A stretch of 29,995 bases of DNA from IMG/VR virus record IMGVR_UViG_3300030333_005952, positions 1 to 29,995 of that record. One strand, given 5' to 3'. Positions 1 through 9,165 of the stretch are shown here, one piece after another. Origin of the DNA: a virus. The notes below the pieces were generated by a model. That model was given only the letters and a program-made list of their open reading frames with translations, was not told the origin of the DNA and ran no database searches. A program made the translations under genes and the position numbers. Numbering within the stretch: position 1 is the first letter of the stretch; each line of letters begins with the position of its first letter.

Positions 1-3000
1 CAATTATATTAGCAAGATTAGAATCTATATCTGTGTTGCCAAACCTAATTATACCCATGTCGGAAGTAGTGCTTCCGTTGGTTCTAGTTAACGCTAATAT
101 AGAAACACTACTGTTTCTTAATTGCAAGTTCCCGACTGTAGGAGTTGGTGTTCCTATACCAACGTTGCCTCCAGAAATAACGCGCATTCTCTCTGCACCA
201 TCAGTATAAAACCTTAAATAGTCTCCACCACTAGAACCATCTATTTTTGCAGCAGTTCCTCCCCACCTAATGCTTTGTCCATCATCAAGGAAAGAGTCTC
301 CTGAATTTATTCGAACGGTGCCGTTGACTTGTAGCTTGAAGGACGGCGCAGTGCTTCCTATGCCAACATTGCCGTCAGCTGCAATACGCATTTGTTCAGT
401 CGTTCCATTTTTGAACATTATTGAACGATTGCTGATTCCGTTTGTTGAATTACTTGCTAAAACTAATGAATACTTAGCTTGTATAGAAGAGTTATCTACC
501 GCATTTGTCCCGCCGTTTAATTGAATTGAGGCTAGTGTTGCTGTACCTCCATTTACTGTTAATGGAGTAGCTGAATTGTCTCCAGCGAAACGGCCAGTTC
601 CGGCAACATCCAACTTGAAATCAGGAGTCGCATCCCCTATGCCAACATTGCCATTTGAGGCAATTCGCATTCTTTCTGTCAGAGATGTCGCATTATGCGC
701 TGTACTGAAAAGTATTGCAGCTCTATCACCATAAGTTGAATCGTCGGTAGCTTTAATCTCAGCCCCAATATCATTAGTCCCGGGCATTGACGAATCTTGG
801 GTGTGCCATTGTATTTTACCATAATCATCTCCAGACACAGATGAATTAGTATCATGCAAAATCAATGTAGGAATAGAACCACGTAGATGCAATAAACTTT
901 CAGGACTTGACGTTCCTACGCCAACATTGCCGTTGTTTAAAATACGCACCCTTTCTCCATTGTTGGTGCCAAAATATATAGATGAGTTTTCGTAGTTCCA
1001 TATATATGCCCCAGCGCTTTGGATACCAAATTGCGCACCATCATTTCCAGATGTCCCAAGTGAGTCGTAAGTAACCTGAACATCCGACCTACTCTCACTT
1101 CCCCCACTAACATGCAGCTTTCTTGCTGGCGATGTAGTTCCTATACCAACATTTTTAGAAGTATCTATGTATAAAGCCGCTCCTGCATTTTGTTCTATTT
1201 GAACAGGATGGTTTGTTCTTGAACCAAAAATTGTTTTAGTGTCGTTGCTTTGTATGTAAGCGCCAACAGTATTTGTAGTATCTGTAACTCTAAGCTCTGG
1301 ACTACCTGTACCTTCAATGTCTAAATTTGAATCGGGGCTAGTTGTTCCTATACCAAAGTTACCGTTACCTAATATAGTCGCTCGTTCGGCACCATTAGTA
1401 GCTAAAGCGAGAGGCTTATTCTCGTAAACCCAAAGGAAAGCATGAGTACCGTTTAATCCTAATCTTAATCCATCGCTGTTAGTTATGCCTTGATCAGTTG
1501 TTTGTATTCTTAAACCTACATTACTTGTGCTCCTAATATAGGATTCGCCGTTTACCTCGAGTCCACCATTAATATCTAATGTATTAGAAGGCGTGGTTGT
1601 TCCTATACCAACACTGCCAGAATTATTAATAACAAGTCTAGTGGTAACATCACTATTATACCCACCCGCACTTGCATTTGAAGTATGTGTTCCGAAATTT
1701 ATTCCGTTACCAGCAACCCATAGCCCAGCACTGGCTCTTATCACGCCATTGTCGGTCAGCTCATAGTCTGTAGTTGCGCCATAACTATTGGAAAGAGTTT
1801 TTAATGTTCCAGCAGTTATTTGACCCGCTTTAAAGTCTGCATAACTTGCTATAGTTATATCTGCGTCTGTGGCGTCTTCTGTGGTATTGATTACCGCAAA
1901 GTGGTCATCACTTTCGTCCCATATAAATCCTACGTTTGTATCGTCTCCTCTTTCAGCAATAAATCCAGCATCAAGAGAAGCAGAGCCAGTTTGATTCTTG
2001 GCTAACAACAAGACAGGGTCTTCAACAAGTACGTTTGAGGTGTCGACCGTCATTGTCGTACCGTTAACAGTTAAGTCTCCATTGAAGATAGCGTTATTAG
2101 AGAAAGTCTTGACTCCTGCTATAGTTTGATTGCCGGTCAGCTTGACGGTAGTAGAGTCCAGAACTCCAGTTGCCGTGTTGAGTGCTGAGATGTCCGTATC
2201 GTTAGCCGTGACTTGCGTCTGGAGACTTCCGGTCGCCGTGTTGAGTGCTGAGATGTCCGTATCGTTAGCCGTGACTTGCGTCTGGAGACTTCCGGTCGCC
2301 GTATTGAGTGCTGAGATGTCCGTATCGTTAGCCGTGACTTGCGTTTGGAGACTTCCCGTAGCAGTTTGCAGTGCTGAAATGTCGGTGTCGTTGCTCGTTA
2401 CTTGAGTCTGTAGACTTCCGGTAGCAGTATTTAAATTTGTAATCTGAGTAGAAGAAAGCGTTCCGCTAACAGTTAAATTACCAGAGGTGAAGATATGTCC
2501 AGCGCTAGTTACCTTAGCTCTTTCGCCTCCTGCGGTATAAAAGAACAAAGTGTCATCGTCAGAAGACTTTTCAGTTGAAACGTAAGTGTCTTCGTCAAGA
2601 TCAATTACTCCTCCGCCAAGTTCTTTCCAAGCGCTATCCCGATAACCTTCATATTTACTTGTAGTAGAATTGAAGCGAATCATTCCATCCGCAGCCGTTG
2701 GTCTTTGAGCTGTAGTACCGACTGGAACTTTTATTGCATCAGTAGAATTTATATCAAGCTTCACAGATGGAGCTAAAGTCCCAATACCAACGTTACCGCC
2801 AAAATTATTAAGTGATAAGTCTCTGTTTCCGCCATCTGAATCCATTGACTGAAGCAGCGAATATCTTTCAGAAGCTGTCGCACTTATGTTTGCTTGTATT
2901 GACAAGCCGCCCCCGTTTGACGTGGCGTTTGCGAGAAGCCTGCCTACCTCTGTTCTTTCTGCCGCTCCAAAGTTTTTGTCAGTATAAAGGTATCCATCTT

Positions 3001-6000
3001 TTATATGAATTTTATAACTTGGAGAAGTTGTGCCTATACCTATGCTTCCTCCCTTTATATTCAAGTTGTTTGCTGACAACGTATTATTTAAGCCTAGGTA
3101 CCCTACGCTGCCCTCTGCTCCTAAATATACTGAAGAGTCATCATCTCTAACTTGTATATGAGAACCATTATCAGAAGACTGAAATACTGCTACTATCTCT
3201 TCGTCAGTAGAGACATGAAAATCTGTAGTCGGACTAGAAGTGCCAACCCCAACAGACCCCTGAAAATTAGCTAGACCTGTGACAGTTATCGTATCGCTGA
3301 ACACAGCGTCATCTTGTACAAACAAGTCGCCCTTAGTTGTTATGCTATCGGTATTAGCGTCACCTAATGTAAAGTCTCCGCTTACCCCTAGATCCCCAAG
3401 GACCGTTAAGTTGTTAACGAATGTCTTATCTCCGGTAACTGTTTGTGCTCCTCCAGTAACCAAAAGAGCATTAGCGTTCAAACCGTCTACATATGCCTTA
3501 TTGGTTAAGTCTGTTGGATTAACCGGAGCAGCATTGTACGTAATATTTGTAGTAAAGTTGAAGTTGCTATAATTTGAATTACCAAAAGTTAATGTTCTAT
3601 TTTGTGATATGTTGGCTGCGCTTTGACTTATTACAAGGTTGCCTCTGTTGTCCCTTATATCTCCAGCCATATGGAACTCCCCGTCGGCCTTAAAGTCTCC
3701 AGCTACATGGAGTTTTTTATCTGGAGAGGAAGTACCTATTCCTACTTGGTTGCTAGCGTCAACGACTATAGAAGTAGCTCCTCCAAAAGTTTTAACTAGT
3801 AGAGGATTTGTGTTATTGTCGTGAGGCTGTATGTTTAAGGCGTTGTTATTCGGGACAGCTTGGCCTAGTGCTATCTTTTTAGCTCTAGTTTCACCAGCGT
3901 TAGTGGCGTAAAAATGAAAAGACTGAGACGACGCAACGCTAAAGTTTCCTGAAACACCTACGTTGCCATCATTCTCTACACTTATATGAGAAGCCCCATT
4001 TGAACCAATATGCACTGGATGGCTAGAGTCTGTACCAAAAAAAGACTTTGAATTATCCGCATAGACGGTCGCCACTACGTTATTAGTAGTGTCCTGTATT
4101 TTCATCTGCGGAGTGGCTGCGTCAGTTATATGTAGTTCTGCAGTTGGAGAATCTGTTCCTATCCCAACGGAGCCGTTAAAGGTTGCGTCTCCAGTTACAT
4201 TAACTGTATCTTCAACTATCAAATCGCCTCTTGTTATTATTTGGTCTGTAGTCTCATCTCCTAAAGTGAAGCTTCCACTTACAGATAGATCTCCAAGAAC
4301 TTTTACATTCTCAGCGAAAGTCTTAACTCCTGATATAGTTTGGTCTCCTGTGTTAAGGATAGCCTTGCCACTTAAATCATTTATATCTGTGTCGTTCGAA
4401 GTGACTTGAGACTGAAGGCTGCCTGTGGCAGTGTTTAATGCCGCGATCTCAGAATCGTTACTATTTACTTGCGTCTGCAGACTTCCTGTCGCGGTTTTTA
4501 AATTAGTTATGTCTGTGTCGTTACTAGTTACTTGGGACTGTAAACTGCCTGTGGCCGTGTTAAGAGTAGATATATCTGTATCATTACTTGTAACTTGGCT
4601 TTGCAAGCTTCCGGTCGCTGTATGCAGAGAGGCTAGCTCATTATCGTTGCTGGTAATTTGAGCCTGAAAAGCTGCAACCTCTGTATCAACGTATGATTTT
4701 GTGGTAAAGTGAGAGTTTTGAGTAGGCGCTTGTCCTATAACATTGCCCTCAAAAGTAGTGACCCCGCTGACGGTCAAACTAGTTTTTACAAAAGCTGCAT
4801 CATCTACATATAAGTCACCTTTGGAAGTAATTCTGTCTGCTGTAGTGTCACCTAGAGTGAAGTTTCCACTCACAGCTATATCATTCAAGAAAGTAGCCTT
4901 GTGGGCGAAAGTCTTTTCCCCAGAAACCGTCTGTACTCCGGTTGTCCTTACTGTGTCGCCAAGTAAAGTATTAATATTAGTATTTATATTACTTATATCT
5001 GTGTCATTACTTGTTACTTGTGACTGCAGACTACCTGTAGCCGTGTTTAATGCAGATATATCAGAATCGTTATTGCTGACTTGAGTTTGTAAGCTGCCTG
5101 TCGCAGTTTGAAGCGCAGTAATGTCTGAATCATTATTTGTTATTTGTGTTTGTAAATTGCTGTCAGCAGAATCCACGTACGATTTCGTTGAAAGGTGACC
5201 ATTTTGTGTTGGGTCTGACGCCGTGACATTTCCACTAACAGTAAGATCTTTTTCTATATCAACTCCGCTTTTGAAGCTGGCTGAACCTGTAACAGTTACG
5301 CTATCAGCAAAATAACTGTCGTCTAATACTCTTAAATCTCCTCTTGAAGTAATAGAGTCAGTAGTAGTATCCCCAAGAGTAAAATTACCAGAAACAGATA
5401 GATTACCAGAAACAGTTAAATCATTATTAATAAAAGTATTACTATTTAATTTTATATTTCCATTACTTTCTATTCTTGCTCTTTCTGTGCCTGCTGTATA
5501 AAAGTATAATGTATCATCATCTGATGTTTTTTCAGTGCTAACGTATGTGTCTCTATCTACGTCGATTACTCCACCTAACCCCTGCCAGTTCGAACTATGG
5601 TATCCCTCGAACTGTGAATTAGTAGTGTTTAATCTAATCATACCATTAGCAGGAGTCCCCGGTCTTTGGGCTGTAGTTCCTACTGGTACTCCAAGGTATC
5701 CATTTGTATTTACTGATACATTATTTGAAAAATTAACATCTCCACCTAAGCTACCACTTACGCCTAAGTTGCCGTCATCATCCAATGCAAACTCATAACC
5801 GTTTGTAGCGTTAGTATTTAATATTTTAAATTGGGCGCCTTCTGGTTTCTGCGTTGTAAGTGTTCCACCATCAAGAAATAAGTTTCCATCAAAGAAAGTT
5901 CCAGCAGTCGCAGTATTGCCTTTTAGTCTTATTTGGTCTCCAGTAACGCTAATCTGCGCTCCGCCAGTTCCTATAACAATTGTATTATCTGCAAAGTGTC

Positions 6001-6481
6001 CAGACTTAGCATATATATTTGCCCATCTATAAGTAGGTGAGCCTAAGTTGTAAGTATCATGAGTTCTAGGGAGAACGTTGCCTGCGCTTAACGCGCCTGT
6101 GATAACTACCTCGTCGCCAAAAAAGGCGTCATCTTGAACATAAAGGTCTCCCTGTGTTGTAATTGTATCGGTCTGAGAATCACCAATGTTAAAGTCACCG
6201 CTAACGTTAAGAGCCCCGCTAACTGTCAGGTCGTTAAAGTAACCAGTATTAGAAAACAAGTTACCCCAAGTTTGACTACCTGCTCCTAAGTTCTCTATTC
6301 CGGACTCGTTAGGTAAAAAATTTCTATTAGATGCCCAATACGTGCCACCATCTATCAACCCTGTGCCGGGAGGGCCTTGTGGCCCCGTAAGAGTTACATT
6401 GGACGTAGTTTTAGTAGACTCCGTTTCTACTGAAGTAGTAGTAGGAGTTGACTGTACTGTTACATCTACTTGGACAGGCAT
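1..6481 (-). CDS. Giant tail fibre / adhesin, 3' end beyond window
   Basis: Open reading frame of about 2160 codons without a stop; the C-terminus lies beyond the left edge. The ATG at 6481-6479 follows the stop of the upstream gene by two bases with no Shine-Dalgarno, so translation is probably coupled. The N-terminal 50 residues are Thr/Ser-rich with a short GPQGPPGTG stretch. The rest is repetitive: a module of the type 'LGD-x2-TD-x-IT-x2-GDL-x-V-x-D' recurs at least five times, 'VGIGT-x-SP...L.V.G' recurs more than ten times, and a 'GMIRFN...YEGY...YVSTEK' module occurs twice (about 2500-2740 and 5470-5710). Three coiled-coil arrays of a 21-residue repeat separate them. This composition is typical of long trimeric phage fibres that contact the host surface. 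A terminal chaperone domain such as Peptidase_S74 may follow outside the window but cannot be seen. Role as fibre is well supported; receptor unknown. Confidence 0.85.
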   Translation of the reverse strand, partial: MPVQVDVTVQSTPTTTSVETESTKTTSNVTLTGPQGPPGTGLIDGGTYWASNRNFLPNESGIENLGAGSQTWGNLFSNTGYFNDLTVSGALNVSGDFNIGDSQTDTITTQGDLYVQDDAFFGDEVVITGALSAGNVLPRTHDTYNLGSPTYRWANIYAKSGHFADNTIVIGTGGAQISVTGDQIRLKGNTATAGTFFDGNLFLDGGTLTTQKPEGAQFKILNTNATNGYEFALDDDGNLGVSGSLGGDVNFSNNVSVNTNGYLGVPVGTTAQRPGTPANGMIRLNTTNSQFEGYHSSNWQGLGGVIDVDRDTYVSTEKTSDDDTLYFYTAGTERARIESNGNIKLNSNTFINNDLTVSGNLSVSGNFTLGDTTTDSITSRGDLRVLDDSYFADSVTVTGSASFKSGVDIEKDLTVSGNVTASDPTQNGHLSTKSYVDSADSNLQTQITNNDSDITALQTATGSLQTQVSNNDSDISALNTATGSLQSQVTSNDTDISNINTNINTLLGDTVRTTGVQTVSGEKTFAHKATFLNDIAVSGNFTLGDTTADRITSKGDLYVDDAAFVKTSLTVSGVTTFEGNVIGQAPTQNSHFTTKSYVDTEVAAFQAQITSNDNELASLHTATGSLQSQVTSNDTDISTLNTATGSLQSQVTSNDTDITNLKTATGSLQTQVNSNDSEIAALNTATGSLQSQVTSNDTDINDLSGKAILNTGDQTISGVKTFAENVKVLGDLSVSGSFTLGDETTDQIITRGDLIVEDTVNVTGDATFNGSVGIGTDSPTAELHITDAATPQMKIQDTTNNVVATVYADNSKSFFGTDSSHPVHIGSNGASHISVENDGNVGVSGNFSVASSQSFHFYATNAGETRAKKIALGQAVPNNNALNIQPHDNNTNPLLVKTFGGATSIVVDASNQVGIGTSSPDKKLHVAGDFKADGEFHMAGDIRDNRGNLVISQSAANISQNRTLTFGNSNYSNFNFTTNITYNAAPVNPTDLTNKAYVDGLNANALLVTGGAQTVTGDKTFVNNLTVLGDLGVSGDFTLGDANTDSITTKGDLFVQDDAVFSDTITVTGLANFQGSVGVGTSSPTTDFHVSTDEEIVAVFQSSDNGSHIQVRDDDSSVYLGAEGSVGYLGLNNTLSANNLNIKGGSIGIGTTSPSYKIHIKDGYLYTDKNFGAAERTEVGRLLANATSNGGGLSIQANISATASERYSLLQSMDSDGGNRDLSLNNFGGNVGIGTLAPSVKLDINSTDAIKVPVGTTAQRPTAADGMIRFNSTTSKYEGYRDSAWKELGGGVIDLDEDTYVSTEKSSDDDTLFFYTAGGERAKVTSAGHIFTSGNLTVSGTLSSTQITNLNTATGSLQTQVTSNDTDISALQTATGSLQTQVTANDTDISALNTATGSLQTQVTANDTDISALNTATGSLQTQVTANDTDISALNTATGVLDSTTVKLTGNQTIAGVKTFSNNAIFNGDLTVNGTTMTVDTSNVLVEDPVLLLAKNQTGSASLDAGFIAERGDDTNVGFIWDESDDHFAVINTTEDATDADITIASYADFKAGQITAGTLKTLSNSYGATTDYELTDNGVIRASAGLWVAGNGINFGTHTSNASAGGYNSDVTTRLVINNSGSVGIGTTTPSNTLDINGGLEVNGESYIRSTSNVGLRIQTTDQGITNSDGLRLGLNGTHAFLWVYENKPLALATNGAERATILGNGNFGIGTTSPDSNLDIEGTGSPELRVTDTTNTVGAYIQSNDTKTIFGSRTNHPVQIEQNAGAALYIDTSKNVGIGTTSPARKLHVSGGSESRSDVQVTYDSLGTSGNDGAQFGIQSAGAYIWNYENSSIYFGTNNGERVRILNNGNVGVGTSSPESLLHLRGSIPTLILHDTNSSVSGDDYGKIQWHTQDSSMPGTNDIGAEIKATDDSTYGDRAAILFSTAHNATSLTERMRIASNGNVGIGDATPDFKLDVAGTGRFAGDNSATPLTVNGGTATLASIQLNGGTNAVDNSSIQAKYSLVLASNSTNGISNRSIMFKNGTTEQMRIAADGNVGIGSTAPSFKLQVNGTVRINSGDSFLDDGQSIRWGGTAAKIDGSSGGDYLRFYTDGAERMRVISGGNVGIGTPTPTVGNLQLRNSSVSILALTRTNGSTTSDMGIIRFGNTDIDSNLANII
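2172..2423 (-). repeat. 63-bp tandem repeat array 1 in fibre gene
   Basis: Four units with exact 63-base spacing (unit starts 2172, 2235, 2298, 2361, with a partial fifth at 2424). The first three are almost identical at base level. Each unit encodes 21 residues, i.e. three heptads, of the type NTATGSLQTQVTANDTDISA. This is a stalk coiled coil whose unit number could change by recombination. Confidence 0.9.
4365..4680 (-). repeat. 63-bp tandem repeat array 2, diverged
   Basis: About five units of the same 21-residue coiled-coil repeat, phased every 63 bases (4428, 4491, 4554, 4617). They keep the protein pattern but differ at many silent and some coding positions, so this array is older than array 1. 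Confidence 0.85.
4977..5165 (-). repeat. 63-bp tandem repeat array 3
   Basis: Roughly three units of the 21-residue coiled-coil repeat, phased at 5040 and 5103, diverged in base sequence from the other two arrays. Confidence 0.8.
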
Positions 6482-6483
6482 TT

Positions 6484-6864
6484 TTAGCTAGTGGTGACTT
6501 CTGGGGAAACTATGAATTTCCCTTTCATTAATTTTATTATACTAGGCTCTACAACCGAACCTCCGACTTGCTCTTCTGTGTACCTTTCTATGTCATACAC
6601 ATGAGTTCCGACTGGCAGAGATGCTGTTTGAGACCCGCTAATAAAAACATCAATTAAACCACTAGCGTACCCGCTTCCATTTGTTCCCGAGACTACAGTT
6701 GGACCTAAGTCCAGTAAAGTGCCGGTGTCTCCATATCTATGTTTTACAACGCCTCTTACCTTGTAGCCACTTAAGTTAATGGCAGCAGAGTTTTCGTCTT
6801 TTACATTCAACCTGACATCCAACTCTGAACCTTGCAAAACTGAAAAACTATAACTTGTAGCCAT
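6484..6864 (-). CDS. BppU-like small virion structural protein
   Basis: 126 residues, predicted to be mostly beta. It starts with a 'FSVLQGSELDVRLNV' strand and ends '...LMKGKFIVSPEVT', a layout seen in the Ig-like N-terminal domain of phage baseplate/receptor-binding assembly proteins (BppU_N type) and in small structural proteins next to fibres in marine phages. It lies directly upstream of the giant fibre, two bases apart, suggesting it attaches that fibre or forms part of its base. No signal peptide or membrane segment is seen. The ATG at 6864 has no Shine-Dalgarno and sits only 10 bases after a GTGTAA element. The family match is from pattern memory, not a search. Confidence 0.55.
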   Translation of the reverse strand: MATSYSFSVLQGSELDVRLNVKDENSAAINLSGYKVRGVVKHRYGDTGTLLDLGPTVVSGTNGSGYASGLIDVFISGSQTASLPVGTHVYDIERYTEEQVGGSVVEPSIIKLMKGKFIVSPEVTTS

Positions 6865-6874
6865 ACAGTTAAAA

Positions 6875-6886
6875 TTACACTATATT
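6875..6886 (-). promoter_or_regulatory. GTGTA-type candidate promoter
   Basis: Reads AATATAGTGTAA on the minus strand. The same 12 bases occur upstream of the portal gene (13120-13131). It ends 10 bases before the ATG at 6864, directly after a terminator, so transcription of the next gene must restart here unless readthrough occurs. Confidence 0.65.
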
Positions 6887-6890
6887 CAAC

Positions 6891-6916
6891 AAAAAAACCC
6901 CGCATAAAGCGGGGTT
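6891..6916 (-). terminator. Intrinsic terminator
   Basis: Minus-strand stem AACCCCGC / GCGGGGTT (8 bp) with a 5-base loop, followed by a run of T (6897-6891). It ends the transcript of the 6943-7314 gene. Confidence 0.9.
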
Positions 6917-6942
6917 GAGTGAATTTAATTATAAAAATAAAA

Positions 6943-7314
6943 TTATCTACCTTCTGCTAGTATTTTTTTAGCTTTACTAGAGAGATTATTAGAGTTGTCA
7001 GTATTAGATTCTTTTCTATCCTCATAAGAATTTACGTGTCTTCTAAATTCTCTAACTAACCTTTGGGTTAGCATCTCTCTATTATCTACAGGGATTAGTC
7101 CTATTTTAGTCGCATGGGCCTGAAGATCGGTTTTAGTCATCTCTTGAAGCTGCTCGTTATATTCTCCTAGCTCCATAGTATTATACTTCCACAAACCTGT
7201 GTCTCCCCAAATTTGGTCTAGGGTGGTTGGTGTAGAACCAGAATCCTCTTTCCCGTGGATTTGTTTCGTGTTCCTTTTTTTAGTTCCTTTATTAATGTTT
7301 ACAGTGGTTTTCAT
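6943..7314 (-). CDS. Small basic protein with SAP-like segment
   Basis: 123 residues, rich in Lys, Asn and Thr. Residues about 56-93 (around 'LQEMTKTDLQAHATKIGL' and the following 'LTQRLVREF') resemble the helix-extended-helix SAP or Rho-N-like fold that often binds DNA. The N-terminal 30 residues are polar and probably disordered. It forms a single-gene unit: its own GTGTA element and a Shine-Dalgarno-like purine tract (GGAAAGGAAAAAGG) upstream, and a terminator at 6916-6891. Being next to the major capsid gene suggests a head or neck role, but I do not recognise the family with certainty. Confidence 0.6.
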   Translation of the reverse strand: MKTTVNINKGTKKRNTKQIHGKEDSGSTPTTLDQIWGDTGLWKYNTMELGEYNEQLQEMTKTDLQAHATKIGLIPVDNREMLTQRLVREFRRHVNSYEDRKESNTDNSNNLSSKAKKILAEGR

Positions 7315-7339
7315 AACCTTTTTCCTTTCCTAAAGACTT

Positions 7340-7345
7340 ATACAC
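7340..7345 (-). promoter_or_regulatory. GTGTAT candidate promoter
   Basis: GTGTAT lies 25 bases before the ATG at 7314 and just downstream of the capsid terminator. Unlike most sites of this type, a purine-rich ribosome-binding tract lies between it and the start codon. Confidence 0.6.
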
Positions 7346-7368
7346 GGGGCAAAAAATTCAGAGAATAC

Positions 7369-7398
7369 AAAAAAAACCCAAGGCCGAAGCCTTGGGTT
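7369..7398 (-). terminator. Strong intrinsic terminator after capsid gene
   Basis: Perfect 10-bp stem AACCCAAGGC / GCCTTGGGTT closed by a TTCG tetraloop on the minus strand, followed by a T run (7376-7369). It begins 24 bases after the major capsid gene and ends the head-gene transcript. Confidence 0.93.
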
Positions 7399-7421
7399 TA
7401 TGATTATATTGTTTGGTGTTA

Positions 7422-8582
7422 TTAGATAACCAACCCGACAACCGCACGGGAATCGATACAAACACGTCCCTCTTCGAGAGCGCCGTAGAAGCCAAGCTTC
7501 TCCTGTCTCTGGACGTATTGATCATCCGGCTGAGCCGTGAACGAAGCGCCAGAATCAGAGTTCTGAGCCAAAGCGCGAACAAACGCACCCTTGCTGTTAT
7601 CGATACCAACCGCGAGCTCATCAGTACCAGCGGCCCAAGCATGAGCGCCACCAGAACCATCAGGAGCAATATTGCCAGAATCGAAGGAATCAAACAGAGT
7701 TGAATACTTCTTGCCAACACCAAGCTCGTTAAGCTCAACGATGTTTACTCCGAAGATCTCGGAAGTACCAGCGTTATTGTAGATTTCGCTACGGACAGAA
7801 TCCGGAAGAGCGACAGAGCTAGCACCAGAACTTGTCACAGCACCGTGACGAGTGTTCATTGGCTGGTAAGCAAAAGCTCTTACCTGCTCTTTAACTTCTG
7901 GACTGACATAAAGGTCAGTAATACCGTTGCTATAAGCGTTATCTGGAGTACCACCAGCAAATGACTCATTGATGCGCTTGTTAATAGTCATCAACTTATT
8001 CAAGTCAGCCAACTGGAAAGTGCTTTCTGTACCCACTGGAATCACGTGAGAACCAGCCTTCAAGCTGGAAATACCCGTGCCAGCAGCAGTCACAGCAGAA
8101 GAACTTGCCTCAGCAACCGCTTTAAGAATAACAGCCCAAGCATTACGCTCCTGCTTAACAAGAACTTCCTGAGCCATTCTTTCAACTCCCTTGCTGATCA
8201 CGTCCAAACGGCCACGACGAGCATACTTCTTAAGGAAGCTAACTGCACTATCCAAACGATAAGTAGCAATTTTAAGCTCAGACATGCCTTCTACATGACT
8301 AGCAGGAAGACCACCAGCAATACCCTGAGACCATACGGTCACAGCGCCTGCTCCATCAGCATAATAAAGATCAAGTGGGTAACTTGGGCTGTCGTCCTCA
8401 TCAAAAGGTGAGTCAACATAGACAGAACCCGCAGTACCAGCTTGATTCAACACTTGCTGAATAACCGGGCCAAGAAAGGCAGCGAAAGCTTCTTGAGCTT
8501 CGCGAGCAACAGTCTGCTGCTTAGAACCCATGGCCTTAACTAATTCAACCTGTTCAGGTGTATTTTTCAAATTTAATCTCAT
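7422..8582 (-). CDS. Major capsid protein (HK97 fold)
   Basis: 386 residues. It follows the protease/scaffold and decoration genes and precedes a strong terminator, the usual place for the main head gene. The N-terminal half carries a long helical, charged segment (about residues 110-160, around 'GRLDVISKGVERMAQEVL'), matching the spine-helix region of HK97-type capsid proteins of environmental phages. The C-terminal half is mixed alpha/beta and rich in Gly, Ser and Ala. It would assemble the icosahedral shell on the scaffold and then be matured by the upstream protease. The start at 8582 is supported by a strong Shine-Dalgarno (AAAGGAG, 10 bases). Base composition is less A+T-rich than its neighbours, consistent with codon selection for very high expression. 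Confidence 0.85.
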   Translation of the reverse strand: MRLNLKNTPEQVELVKAMGSKQQTVAREAQEAFAAFLGPVIQQVLNQAGTAGSVYVDSPFDEDDSPSYPLDLYYADGAGAVTVWSQGIAGGLPASHVEGMSELKIATYRLDSAVSFLKKYARRGRLDVISKGVERMAQEVLVKQERNAWAVILKAVAEASSSAVTAAGTGISSLKAGSHVIPVGTESTFQLADLNKLMTINKRINESFAGGTPDNAYSNGITDLYVSPEVKEQVRAFAYQPMNTRHGAVTSSGASSVALPDSVRSEIYNNAGTSEIFGVNIVELNELGVGKKYSTLFDSFDSGNIAPDGSGGAHAWAAGTDELAVGIDNSKGAFVRALAQNSDSGASFTAQPDDQYVQRQEKLGFYGALEEGRVCIDSRAVVGLVI

Positions 8583-8590
8583 TTTAAAAT

Positions 8591-8600
8591 ATCTCCTTTA
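8591..8600 (-). promoter_or_regulatory. Ribosome binding site of major capsid gene
   Basis: TAAAGGAGAT on the minus strand, ending 8 bases before the ATG at 8582. This is one of the best Shine-Dalgarno sequences in the window, in contrast to the GTGTA-led genes. Confidence 0.8.
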
Positions 8601-8604
8601 TAAA

Positions 8605-9147
8605 TTACAGTTCAATCTTCACTAGAACATTTCCATCTGCGTCTTTAGCACCGAGGAATTTTCCAACAACCTTGCCACTATTTGTTGCGCTAATGACACC
8701 ATTAGCAGCAGCATATGCGACACCACCAGCGGCAGGGGTTCCACCAACGCCGTTGTATAAAACAACACCTTTGGTCAAAATTGGAACAGCTTGTCCGCTT
8801 ACAACAGCCTGCAATTCAGCAGCCTTACGAGGATTGTAGATGAGCTTCTCACCGTTCTCATCTGTTTCCTTTACATCATACAGAGTAATACCGAGGATGT
8901 TGTCGCCAGTAGCAGCAACAGTCACACATGCAGGTACTCCATATCGTTGAGAAACCGTGTTAGTGTAAGCCGCTCCCGGATTACCTAACATGTCCAAGTC
9001 ACTAGATGCGCCATTCTTCCATCCATCACCAGTTACAGCGACCAAAGTTCCCTTGTTAAAAGGAACTGTGATACCATTACCAGTAAGAGAGAAAAGATTG
9101 ATGACATCGTGCTCATCATATTGTCTAAATGCTTTTAAATCAGCCAT
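8605..9147 (-). CDS. Capsid decoration / stabilisation protein
   Basis: 180 residues, predicted nearly all-beta and rich in Gly, Val and Ala ('GTLVAVTGDGWKNG', 'GNILVKIEL'-like strands). It lies between protease/scaffold and major capsid protein, the classical position of head decoration proteins (lambda gpD position, DUF2190-like small capsid proteins). It probably binds the outside of the expanded capsid. No Cys pairs or membrane segment. It starts after a good Shine-Dalgarno (TAGGAG) and is separated from the capsid gene by only 22 bases, so the two are co-transcribed. Function is inferred from position and composition. Confidence 0.65.
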   Translation of the reverse strand: MADLKAFRQYDEHDVINLFSLTGNGITVPFNKGTLVAVTGDGWKNGASSDLDMLGNPGAAYTNTVSQRYGVPACVTVAATGDNILGITLYDVKETDENGEKLIYNPRKAAELQAVVSGQAVPILTKGVVLYNGVGGTPAAGGVAYAAANGVISATNSGKVVGKFLGAKDADGNVLVKIEL

Positions 9148-9155
9148 ATTATTTT

Positions 9156-9162
9156 TCTCCTA
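9156..9162 (-). promoter_or_regulatory. Ribosome binding site of decoration gene
   Basis: TAGGAGA on the minus strand, ending 8 bases before the ATG at 9147; it lies in the 18-base gap after the protease stop codon. Confidence 0.75.
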
Positions 9163-9165
9163 AAA

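Noticed and set aside
2172-5165. CRISPR array suggested by regular direct repeats.
   Set aside because: Units are 63 bases with no unique spacers, in frame with a fibre gene, and encode heptads.
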